A stretch of 64,000 bases of DNA. It comes from JASDSY01 sp041441465 (lineage in GTDB: Bacteria > Muiribacteriota > UBA9980). The notes under the pieces were generated by a model, which made no database searches, was not told the DNA's origin, and saw only the letters and a program-made list of their open reading frames with translations. The stretch covers positions 124,001 to 188,000 of the forward strand of contig JASDSY010000040.1 of NCBI GenBank assembly GCA_041441465.1. The letters run 5' to 3'. How positions within the stretch are numbered: the first letter of the stretch is position 1; each line of letters starts with the position of its first letter. Shown here in pieces: positions 15,919-23,091 of the stretch. Made by a program: the position numbers and the translations under genes.

Positions 15919-16351
15919 TCCTGCTTCTTATGGTTCTTATATCGTAAGCCATGCCGTTTATTTCTTTCTGCAGTATTTCGAAATTTTCGATAATCTTATC
16001 TATTTTATTAAGCCTGTCTTTGAAATTTTCGATAATTTTGTCGTTATCCGGATTTTCGATTATATAACACGCAAATGCCCTTGCCAATAATTTAAATGCC
16101 GGAGATTCAGCCATATTCGGTCCGGTATGCGGAACCGCGGCGGGCTGAACCTGCTGTGGATTATCTGTTTTATTAATGTTTCCCGGACTTGTTTCGATAG
16201 GATTCGCGGTTGGCGATCCGGCGCCTTCCCCGCTCAGCTCTTCTAGCAGGTCTTCTATTATAGGCTTTTTGGCCGTTTGTATACATGAATTTTCAAGCAT
16301 TTTAAATAACTTGTCGAGCTTTAAATTTATTTGTTTGAGTTCTTCGTTCAT
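15899..16351 (-). CDS. Small coiled-coil protein of unknown function
   Basis: The 150-residue product has two charged helical regions (about residues 1-40 and 95-145) joined by a Pro/Asn/Thr-rich linker (SPTANPIETSPGNINKTDNP). It has no signal peptide or hydrophobic segment. The helix pattern (LDKLFKMLE, IENFKDRLNKIDKIIENFEI) predicts coiled coils. A GAAAGG sequence lies about 14 bases upstream of ATG 16351, rather far. It follows the exported Asn-rich protein gene on the same strand by about 80 bases, so they may be one transcript. It overlaps the MscS gene tail to tail by 20 bases. I recognise no family. Confidence 0.65.
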   Translation of the reverse strand: MNEELKQINLKLDKLFKMLENSCIQTAKKPIIEDLLEELSGEGAGSPTANPIETSPGNINKTDNPQQVQPAAVPHTGPNMAESPAFKLLARAFACYIIENPDNDKIIENFKDRLNKIDKIIENFEILQKEINGMAYDIRTIRSRIRRDFA

Positions 16352-16432
16352 TAAGGGCGCTTTTTCCTTTCAAAATTTCGTGTAATTTTTATTATATTAT
16401 CGTGCCTGTTTTTATAAATTTGAACATAATTT

Positions 16433-17917
16433 TTAATATTCGGTCAAATTAAAAAGGGCGTTGGTCGAAGCGTTTGACGGCACCCAGATTTTAGGCGTTT
16501 CAATGGTTTTATGACCCGGGAACATTATCTGGTATGTCCATGTGCCGGCCGGCGCGTTATCGACGATATATTTATAAAAATGCCTCGGCGATTCCCCGGT
16601 AAAGCGCGCGAATACCGCCATGCCCTGAACCGTGATAACCGCGTTTTGAGCTAATACCAATAATGACGCGTCATCCTCCGAAAGCTTATTAGCGCCGTGA
16701 TATAAAGTGAGGTTGACAGTGCCTCTATTGGCTGCCATCGTAATGCCTGATAAATTGACTGTCTGGCCTGAACCGTAAATTTTGAAACTTGATGGCGTTC
16801 CGAGCGAAACTGAATATAAATTTTCGGAAATAACGCTTATCGTATATGAATCGCTGGAGCCCTGTATGATTTGAGGTATGCCGTCTATTTGAAATTGGTA
16901 AATAGATCTTGTGCCGTCGGTGTTTAATATTGTGCTTTTACTGAATGTGCCGTTTCTGTTTGTAACGGTGATTATAATCTGTTCCTGCGCTATCAGCTGA
17001 CCGTTTTGATTCCTTATGTAACCTGATACCGAACCGCCGGATGTGCCGATGTCCTGCCTGAATATAGTTTTGCCGGCGGAAGGAGATGTGGTATTTATTG
17101 AATTGCCTGTTGTAGTCGTAATAGTGTTTACTGGTGATATCGTGTTTATACCGGTGGAAGCTGCGGTAGTTTTGGTAGGAATGACAATGCCGCCGTTTGT
17201 GTATGTATTTGAATAATTATTTGAGTTTGTTTGTGATTGGCCGAATCTGTCGTTATTATAATATGAATATGTATTGTTAGCGGCTGTAGTAGTGCTTGAT
17301 TGAGTGCCGTTATTCGACGTTACTGTATTGACAATCGAATTGTATTTATTATTTTGCGATGAAAAGCCGTTGTAATTGAAATTATTGGGGTTATATGAAG
17401 TTTTAGAGCTTGATATCGTCGAATTCGCAGCGCTCGTCCTGGAACGTTCGGAGTACGATAAATTGCCGCTTGTATTTGCATGGGTCGAAGCGGCGGTTGA
17501 AGTAACGCTTGGACGTGCTGAAAATCTTGATTTTAAGTATATTACAATTACTGAATATGAAGGCGCCGAAAGGCTGCCGTTTAAAATATTTAAGTTTTCT
17601 GGGCCGGTCTTGGTTTCGTCGATTGCGTAAAAGCTTGATGTGAATGAATATGATGATTTTTGAGGCATGTCTAAAGAAAGATTGTCGCTGAAGTAAAAGT
17701 TACCGCCGTAAGCCGGTATGGCTTTAAAAAGCGAGTTGTTCAAGTTTTTTATAAGGTTGATCCCTGATGTCACTATTTTGCCGTTTTCGTCAATAAATCT
17801 AAATGTCGCGGCATTTGATATGCCGGCTGATAATAATAAAAAAAACAAAAAAACATAAATGAATAAAAAAGTTTTAAAATAAATAAAAAAATAATGATTT
17901 GAAAGTGTTTTTTTCAT
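16433..17917 (-). CDS. Exported Asn/Ser/Thr-rich protein with C-terminal carboxypeptidase-regulatory-like beta domains
   Basis: AGGAGGA lies 9 bases before ATG 17917, an excellent ribosome site. Residues 10-37 form a signal peptide (FLFIYVFLFFLLLSAGISNA). The first mature domain (about 38-150) begins FRFIDENGKIV. A low-complexity stretch of about 130 residues rich in Ser, Thr, Asn and Tyr follows (for example NTYSYYNNDRFGQSQTNSN), like a glycosylatable stalk. After it come segments such as GGSVSGYIRNQNGQLIAQ and a later strand-rich region, which look like the small beta-sandwich domains that adopt a carboxypeptidase regulatory fold. No catalytic motif or membrane anchor is visible at the C-terminus. 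It is likely a surface or periplasmic structural protein. The coiled-coil gene at 15899-16351 follows it. Confidence 0.75.
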   Translation of the reverse strand: MKKTLSNHYFFIYFKTFLFIYVFLFFLLLSAGISNAATFRFIDENGKIVTSGINLIKNLNNSLFKAIPAYGGNFYFSDNLSLDMPQKSSYSFTSSFYAIDETKTGPENLNILNGSLSAPSYSVIVIYLKSRFSARPSVTSTAASTHANTSGNLSYSERSRTSAANSTISSSKTSYNPNNFNYNGFSSQNNKYNSIVNTVTSNNGTQSSTTTAANNTYSYYNNDRFGQSQTNSNNYSNTYTNGGIVIPTKTTAASTGINTISPVNTITTTTGNSINTTSPSAGKTIFRQDIGTSGGSVSGYIRNQNGQLIAQEQIIITVTNRNGTFSKSTILNTDGTRSIYQFQIDGIPQIIQGSSDSYTISVISENLYSVSLGTPSSFKIYGSGQTVNLSGITMAANRGTVNLTLYHGANKLSEDDASLLVLAQNAVITVQGMAVFARFTGESPRHFYKYIVDNAPAGTWTYQIMFPGHKTIETPKIWVPSNASTNALFNLTEY

Positions 17918-18044
17918 TTTTAACTTCCTCCTTTATTTTTTTGTTTATAGATATTTCAGAAAACATATTCTATATTAATTATATCATAATTATATTGTGA
18001 ATACAAAAAAAGACACGTAATAAAATTCATAATGTTTAATTGAA

Positions 18045-18073
18045 TTGACAATGTAAATTTAGTATGTTAATAT
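18045..18073 (+). promoter_or_regulatory. Sigma-70-type promoter for the kinase/SelW-like operon
   Basis: A perfect TTGACA (18045-18050), a 17-base spacer and TAATAT (18068-18073) lie 40 bases before the kinase start. Confidence 0.78.
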
Positions 18074-18112
18074 TATTTTATAACATGATAATTTAAGTAA
18101 AATAGGAAAGTT

Positions 18113-19858
18113 ATGTTTAAGCCAATTTTTCATAAATTTCAACAAATGATAAAATATATTTTTATTTTGAGTTGCATTTTAATTTTTAATTTGCCGGCAA
18201 ATTTTGTGTATTGCGGTCAAATTTCCGGTAATGCAGAAGCTTTGGGCAATGAAAGATTTTATTACGTTTTGGCCGGCCATTTATTTATTATATTTCTTAT
18301 TTCGGTTTTTATGGTGATAATTTTTAAAAAAATAATAAAGCGCAGGGAATTTGAGTTTGCTGAAAAGTATGAAGCGGTTAGTGAAAAGGAGGCTTGTTAT
18401 TCGCTGCTGAATGAAACTACGTCAAGCTTTTTTTGCAGGCTGGATAAGGACGGCAGGTTTATATACGTTAACCAGAGTTTTGAAACACTTGCCGGCTACG
18501 GTAAAGATGAGATTTTGGGTCATTATATTTATGAATATTTAATGCCGGAAGAGCATGATGTTATTAAAGGTAAACTTTTGGAAGCATTCGAGAATAAAAT
18601 TGCGGTTCGCAATTACGTCTATCAATTCAAATTTAAAAATGGAAATTACGCCTGGTTTGAAATGACGGGGAATTTATTTGAAAAAAGTGGCGCAGAAAAT
18701 TATTTTGTGGCGATAGCCCGCGACATAACAAGTTCTATAGAAACTGAAAAAGCCCTTAAAATAAGCGAGAATAAATACCGTAATCTTTACGAAAATATGA
18801 TTGACGGGTTTGTTTTTGTAGATAACAGCGGGAAAATAATCGAATTTAATCTGCCGTATCAGAATATGCTTGGCTATACCGCAGAAGAGCTGCATAATAT
18901 GACTTTTTTAGATGTCACTCCGCCGAAATGGCATGAATTTCAATTGGGCCTTGTAAAAAATCAGGTGCGGGTGAACGGCTATTCAGACGTATTTGAAAAA
19001 GAATATTTAAGGAAAGACGGCACTGTTTTTCCGGCCGAAATAAGGATGTACGCCGTAAGAGAAAACGGGAAAGACGTTGGCTTATGGGGCTTTGTCAGGA
19101 ATATTTCGGAACGTAAGAAGAGCGAGGTAATTATAAAACAGGCGCAAAACGAACTCGAGAAAAAAGTATGCGAACTTCAAAGGGCAAATACTGAGCTTGA
19201 GCAATTCGCGTACGTATCGTCGCATGATTTGAAAGAGCCTTTAAGAATGATCGGCAGCTTCTCGCAGCTTCTCGCCGATAAATACCGTGGGAAGCTCGAT
19301 GAAAAAGCGGATAAGTATATTAATTACATCGTTGACGGCGTAGTGCGTATGCAAAACCTTATAAACGATCTTTTGAGTTATTCGAGAGTGCAGTCGAAAC
19401 AAAAAGAATTTTCAAATAACTCGAGCGAAGATATAGTAAAAAAAGTTATCAATAATTTAAAAATATTAATTGAAGAAAATAACGCGGCGGTTTCATATTC
19501 TAATTTGCCTGAAATATATTGTGACGCTACTTTAATGGGTCAGCTTTTTCAGAATCTGATTCAAAATGCGATAAAATTTCACGGACCTGACCGGCCTGAA
19601 ATAAAGATAAGCGCCGAAGTAAATGGCCCCAACATAAAATTTGCCGTAAGTGACAATGGAATTGGCATTAGTTCAGAATATTTTGAGAGGATTTTTATCG
19701 TTTTTCAAAGGCTCCATACTCGCGAGCAATATCCGGGCAATGGAATCGGGCTTTCGATATGCAAAAAAATAGTTGAACGGCACGGCGGTGAAATTTGGGT
19801 TGAGTCAGTTCTTGATAAGGGTACGACATTTTATTTTACTATTCCTTCGAAATTATAA
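18113..19858 (+). CDS. Membrane PAS-PAS sensor histidine kinase
   Basis: The 581-residue kinase has two hydrophobic segments, about residues 12-32 (possible signal anchor) and 55-80 (LAGHLFIIFLISVFMVIIF). Two PAS domains follow: the first about 100-215 (FCRLDKDGRFIYVNQSFETL) and the second about 225-345 (GFVFVDNSGKIIEFNLPYQN). The HisKA domain has its phosphoacceptor in YVSSHDLKEPLRM near residue 370. The HATPase domain carries an N box (LFQNLIQNAIKFHG), G1 (DNGIGI) and G2 (GNGIGLSI). This is the phytochrome-like HisKA subclass, which often signals to a diffusible response regulator. No response regulator gene is adjacent. It lies 35 bases before the SelW-like selenoprotein gene with no terminator between, so the two should be co-transcribed. 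Ligand unknown; PAS domains commonly sense redox, gases or small molecules. Confidence 0.92.
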   Translation: MFKPIFHKFQQMIKYIFILSCILIFNLPANFVYCGQISGNAEALGNERFYYVLAGHLFIIFLISVFMVIIFKKIIKRREFEFAEKYEAVSEKEACYSLLNETTSSFFCRLDKDGRFIYVNQSFETLAGYGKDEILGHYIYEYLMPEEHDVIKGKLLEAFENKIAVRNYVYQFKFKNGNYAWFEMTGNLFEKSGAENYFVAIARDITSSIETEKALKISENKYRNLYENMIDGFVFVDNSGKIIEFNLPYQNMLGYTAEELHNMTFLDVTPPKWHEFQLGLVKNQVRVNGYSDVFEKEYLRKDGTVFPAEIRMYAVRENGKDVGLWGFVRNISERKKSEVIIKQAQNELEKKVCELQRANTELEQFAYVSSHDLKEPLRMIGSFSQLLADKYRGKLDEKADKYINYIVDGVVRMQNLINDLLSYSRVQSKQKEFSNNSSEDIVKKVINNLKILIEENNAAVSYSNLPEIYCDATLMGQLFQNLIQNAIKFHGPDRPEIKISAEVNGPNIKFAVSDNGIGISSEYFERIFIVFQRLHTREQYPGNGIGLSICKKIVERHGGEIWVESVLDKGTTFYFTIPSKL

Positions 19859-19893
19859 GAATCTATTCCAATAAATTTATGGGAGGTATTGAA

Positions 19894-20109
19894 ATGGCAA
19901 AAATCACAATCGAGTATTGCGGAATGTGAAACTATTATCCGCAGGCTGCCGGTCTGGCAGCAAAAATTAAAGCCGAAAAAGGGATTGAATGCGAACTCAT
20001 AAAATCCAGAGGCGGCGTATTTGAAGTTACATGCGACGGGAAAATGCTTTTCAGCAAAGTTGAAGAGGGCCGTTTTCCTAAAGATGATGAAATACTTAAC
20101 CAGATATAA
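19894..20109 (+). CDS. SelW/Rdx-like selenoprotein with UGA (Sec) in a CxxU motif
   Basis: ATG 19894 is preceded by GGGAGG (19881-19886). The frame is 71 codons to TAA at 20107 and contains one in-frame TGA (19927-19929, codon 12). Read through, the protein begins MAKITIEYCGMU and continues NYYPQAAGLAAKI, then GGVFEVTCDGK, LFSK and GRFPKDDEIL. This is the SelW/Rdx thioredoxin-fold pattern: a redox CxxC/CxxU after the first strand, GGxFEV in the middle and GRFPxxxEI at the end. The usual length is about 70-100 residues, which fits. Sec lies at the second redox position, where selenoproteins of this family carry it and non-Sec homologs carry Cys. A six-pair hairpin with loop GGTCT follows the TGA at the right distance (separate entry). 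TGA is a stop in many other genes here, so a whole-genome code change is excluded. Rdx proteins are cytoplasmic thiol-redox proteins with poorly known targets. ORF callers would miss this gene. No selA, selB, selC or selD is in the window. Confidence 0.92.
19927..19961 (+). promoter_or_regulatory. Bacterial SECIS element for the UGA at 19927
   Basis: After the UGA (19927-19929), GCTGCC (19945-19950) pairs perfectly with GGCAGC (19956-19961). They enclose the 5-nt loop GGTCT (19951-19955). The loop starts 21 bases after the UGA. The E. coli fdhF SECIS has the same GGUCU apical loop, which SelB binds. The hairpin lies inside the coding sequence, as bacterial SECIS elements must. Confidence 0.88.
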
Positions 20110-20115
20110 TTAAAT

Positions 20116-20158
20116 AAAAAAAGACTGTTAAAAAGATTATTTAACAGTCTTTTTTATT
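20116..20158 (+). terminator. Rho-independent terminator after the selenoprotein gene
   Basis: AAAAAGACTGTTAAA (20118-20132) pairs with its reverse complement (20140-20154) around a 7-nt loop. T-rich sequence follows. The A/T flanks make it usable in both directions. It closes the kinase/selenoprotein transcript. Confidence 0.85.
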
Positions 20159-20274
20159 TTTTTCATAATAATTTAAAACTTCATTCTATTAAGAACTCTG
20201 ATAGTTTTATTAGTCCGCGGGATATTTTTAATTTTTCCTTCGCGGTTAAATTTTTTTAGTTAAAAAGCCCGGTA

Positions 20275-21528
20275 TTATGCGATATTCGCAATGTTTAATA
20301 TTGTTTTTACGGCAAATTCCATGGTGCGGATGGACGCCCATTCATTTTTGCTGTGGCAGTTGAACATGCCTGAAAACAGGTTTAATGTCGGCATTCCCAT
20401 AAAAGTGAGACGCGCCCCGTCGGTGCCGCCGCGGATGGCTTTGTAAAATGGCTTTAGACCTGCCATTTCAGTGGCTTTTTCAGCAAGCTCCATTATTTTA
20501 GGGTTCTTTTTTATTATAACGCCCATGTTCTGGTACTGGTCTTTTATGTGAAGGTCGATTTTAACGCCTTTATATTTTGACTGTGTTTTAGCGACTATTT
20601 CTTTCAATTTAGCGCATTTAGCGTCCATTTTCGAAGTGTCGAAATCACGGATTATCATTTTTATTTTTGAGTGCTCGACCGTGCCGTCTACATCGAGCGG
20701 ATGAAAAAATCCTTTCCTGTCTTTTGTTGTCTCGGGTTTCATGCTTTTAGGAATTTGCCTTAAAAGGTCGGCCAGCGGATAAAGGGTGTTCTGCATTCTT
20801 TCATAAGCTGTGCCGGGATGGGTATTTACTCCGAAAAATTCGATAGTTGCGCCGCGCGCGTTGAATGTTTCGCAATTAAGTTCGCCTGCGTCTTCTCCGT
20901 CCAGCGTGAATCCGTATTTGGCTTTGCATAACTTAAAGTCAAAATGAGCTGTGCCGTTGCCGACTTCTTCATCAGGAGTAAACACTACGTAAATGTCGCA
21001 ATGTTCGATTTTATTGTCAGAAGCGGTTAAAACCTTCAGAGCTGTCATGATTTCGGCAACGCCGGCCTTATCGTCGGCGCCGAGTAGCGTCGTGCCGTCG
21101 GTTGTTATAATATCATGGCCGATTTCATCTTTTAACTGCGGCGATTCCTTGATACTTAATGTGAGATTTTTATTGCCCTCGAATTTTATTATTTTACCGT
21201 CATAATTTTTTCTTATGACAGGCTTAACTCCGCTGCCTGGAGATTCAGGAGATGTGTCCATGTGCGCTATGAACGCTACTGAATTTTTACGGTTTTTCGA
21301 GTTGGAAGGAATGTGAGCGTAAATATAACAATGTTTTTTATCGTAAGTGACGTTTTTTATGCCCATTTCTTTTAACTCGTCATATAGAACTTTTGCGAGA
21401 TCATGCTGGCATGACGTCGATGGAACTATCTCGAGGCCTTCCTCTGACTGCGTATTTATTTTTACATATCTTAAGAAACGTTCGATCAGATCTTTAGTTA
21501 ATTCTTTTTTTAAGTTAATTTTTGACAT
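20275..21528 (-). CDS. pepT: Peptidase T (tripeptide aminopeptidase)
   Basis: ATG 21528 has GGAGG 6 bases upstream; the GTG at 21540 overlaps that site and is less likely. The 417-residue product is the full length of the M20B metallopeptidase PepT, which removes the N-terminal residue of tripeptides in the cytoplasm using two zinc ions. Family motifs are present: VAFIAHMDTSPESPG near residue 90 (metal-binding His/Asp), TTLLGADDKAG near 145 (bridging Asp), FTPDEEVGNGT near 185 (catalytic Glu), and at the end RGGTDGARLTFMGMPTLN and CHSKNEW. No signal peptide. It works in the same direction as PepF (23092-24900), so both peptidases may serve peptide catabolism. A long gap and separate ribosome sites suggest separate transcripts. 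Confidence 0.96.
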   Translation of the reverse strand: MSKINLKKELTKDLIERFLRYVKINTQSEEGLEIVPSTSCQHDLAKVLYDELKEMGIKNVTYDKKHCYIYAHIPSNSKNRKNSVAFIAHMDTSPESPGSGVKPVIRKNYDGKIIKFEGNKNLTLSIKESPQLKDEIGHDIITTDGTTLLGADDKAGVAEIMTALKVLTASDNKIEHCDIYVVFTPDEEVGNGTAHFDFKLCKAKYGFTLDGEDAGELNCETFNARGATIEFFGVNTHPGTAYERMQNTLYPLADLLRQIPKSMKPETTKDRKGFFHPLDVDGTVEHSKIKMIIRDFDTSKMDAKCAKLKEIVAKTQSKYKGVKIDLHIKDQYQNMGVIIKKNPKIMELAEKATEMAGLKPFYKAIRGGTDGARLTFMGMPTLNLFSGMFNCHSKNEWASIRTMEFAVKTILNIANIA

Positions 21529-21602
21529 TTGTGCCTCCACGATTATTTGATTAACAGATAATTTATATTTTGAGCCGGAATAAGAGCGGCTATTAATTAT
21601 TA

Positions 21603-22598
21603 TTACTGATCTTGTTTTTTTAGAGCCTCATCCAGAAGTTTCGAATTGTTATCGTAAAGCATTTTATATTTATTAAGTTCTATCTCTGCTTCGTTCCTTT
21701 TTTTCTTGTCATTTTTTAGTCCCGCTATTTTTTGCTCGAATTCCCTGATTTTTTCGCCGTACCATGTGACATTTTTTTTCAATTCATCAATTTGGGCGAC
21801 CTTTCTTATGTTTTTTTGTTCCTTTTCGCGTCTTATCTGCGGGTATATTTCCTCGAAAAGCTGGTCGCGAAGTTTCAGGCCGTCTTCATAATCAGGTTTA
21901 ATTTCAAGCGCCGATTGAATTTTTTTCAGCGCTTCCTTTTTCTGGTTTTTGACTGCAAGCGATTGGGCTAGATAATACATGCATTTATAATGGCGCGGAT
22001 TGATTTTGAGCGCGCGTTCGAAGCATTCATCTGCTTTGTCGGCAATTCCCGTCTCGTAATAAAGCAGGCCGAGGAAATATATGGCGTCGTCGTCGAGCGG
22101 ATAGGCGTTTACCACTTTGATCATTTCCTCTATGGCGTTGCGCTTTTCGCCGTCTTTATATAATTTTTCGGCCTTGATGCGCGCGTCTTCGACTTCTTTT
22201 TTTTTGGCCTTGCTGTAGTCATCTTCGATTTTTTTGGCCGGGAATGACAATACGTATGATTTTTTCGTAAGCCTGTCGCGAAGTTCGACCGACTCGTTTT
22301 CTATTTTATAGACTTCGAGATTGCCTATATAATCGCCTGCCATATATTCGAATTGCCTGCCGGTATGCTCGTTTCTTATCATAGTTAAAAAAGGCTTACC
22401 GTCAGATTTTTCAATTGTAATTAATTTCAAGTCGGAAGGCTCGAAATCGTTTTTGTCGTCAAAATTGCGATTAATCAGGTGGTCATAGGCGAAAGCGCCG
22501 CCGATAAAAAACGAGGCGCCGCCGGCGGTGAATGCCGTCAGGCACAAGCAGAAGCACAGCGCCCTTAATTTTTTTAACTTGCTGTTTTTAACAATCAT
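21603..22598 (-). CDS. Exported TPR protein with C-terminal coiled coil
   Basis: The 331-residue protein has an N-terminal hydrophobic segment (about residues 10-34) with Cys residues, possibly a signal anchor or signal peptide ending near GGAFAYD. Residues 35-120 form an unrecognised domain containing FEYMAGDYIGNLEVYKI and YVLSFPAKKI. Three TPR units follow (about 140-245: AIEEMIKVVNAYPLDDDAIY, ADKADECFERALKINPRHYK, ALKKIQSALEIKPDY). The last about 80 residues are a highly charged coiled coil (GEKIREFEQKIAGLKNDKKK). The layout suggests a periplasmic or membrane-attached scaffold. A weak ribosome site precedes ATG 22598. A run of strong hairpins lies directly upstream (separate entry). No function can be assigned. 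Confidence 0.78.
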   Translation of the reverse strand: MIVKNSKLKKLRALCFCLCLTAFTAGGASFFIGGAFAYDHLINRNFDDKNDFEPSDLKLITIEKSDGKPFLTMIRNEHTGRQFEYMAGDYIGNLEVYKIENESVELRDRLTKKSYVLSFPAKKIEDDYSKAKKKEVEDARIKAEKLYKDGEKRNAIEEMIKVVNAYPLDDDAIYFLGLLYYETGIADKADECFERALKINPRHYKCMYYLAQSLAVKNQKKEALKKIQSALEIKPDYEDGLKLRDQLFEEIYPQIRREKEQKNIRKVAQIDELKKNVTWYGEKIREFEQKIAGLKNDKKKRNEAEIELNKYKMLYDNNSKLLDEALKKQDQ

Positions 22599-22640
22599 AA
22601 ACGTGAACCAACTTTACTATAAAATAAGCGTTATTAACAC

Positions 22641-22698
22641 TTATACGGAACGTAAGTAAAGCTCGCGTTCCGTATAATGCAATGAATTTTAATTCATT
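22641..22698. repeat. Two inverted repeats in the leader of the TPR gene
   Basis: TTATACGGAACG (22641-22652) pairs perfectly with CGTTCCGTATAA (22666-22677) around a 13-nt loop. Immediately beside it AATGAATT-TT-AATTCATT (22681-22698) is a second perfect inverted repeat. A third, weaker pair (CCTGA with TCAGG, about 22712-22727) lies near the stop of the 95-residue gene. None is followed by a T-run in either direction. They lie 5' of the minus-strand TPR gene. Confidence 0.6.
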
Positions 22699-22728
22699 AT
22701 TTAATGGATTGGCCTGATTTATTTCAGG

Positions 22729-23016
22729 TTATATTTTTTCGATGATATATGGCGCAAATTTATCGGTCGATTCTTTTTTTACTTTTATTGAGATGCCGGT
22801 AAATTTATCTTCGTTTTCTTTTTTGAATTCTTCGAGTATCTTAGCTACCGAAAGTGCCTGTATGTAGAATATGTATTTAACGTTGTCCGCTAAATTTTCT
22901 ACGTCGACGACCGGTGCGTAGCCTCTGGCCGTTAAAACGACATAAGGCTCTGATACTATTTTTAAAGTGACGAAATCCGTTGTGCATTTAAAGGTTTGTA
23001 ATTTTTCAGTTGCCAT
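22729..23016 (-). CDS. Conserved-looking 95-residue protein of unknown function
   Basis: GGAGG lies about 7 bases before ATG 23016, so translation is well supported. The product has no hydrophobic segment and alternates predicted strands and helices (TTDFVTLKIVSEPYVVLTAR, YIFYIQALSVAKILEEFKKE). This suggests a small soluble alpha/beta domain. It contains one Cys (Cys11). I do not recognise a family. It lies 75 bases downstream of pepF on the same strand and could be its operon partner. Confidence 0.7.
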   Translation of the reverse strand: MATEKLQTFKCTTDFVTLKIVSEPYVVLTARGYAPVVDVENLADNVKYIFYIQALSVAKILEEFKKENEDKFTGISIKVKKESTDKFAPYIIEKI

Positions 23017-23091
23017 TTTTTACCTCCGCTAATTTTTATTTTTGGTTTGTTATATGTTGATTAAATTTAATATTCTTAAAAATGTCCTGTT

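Noticed and set aside
19894..20109. The interrupted gene could be a pseudogene or use TGA as Trp or Gly in an alternative code
   Set aside because: Many other genes here end at TGA and Trp is encoded by TGG, so the code is standard. The hairpin with GGTCT loop after the TGA and intact SelW sequence on both sides favour selenocysteine over decay.
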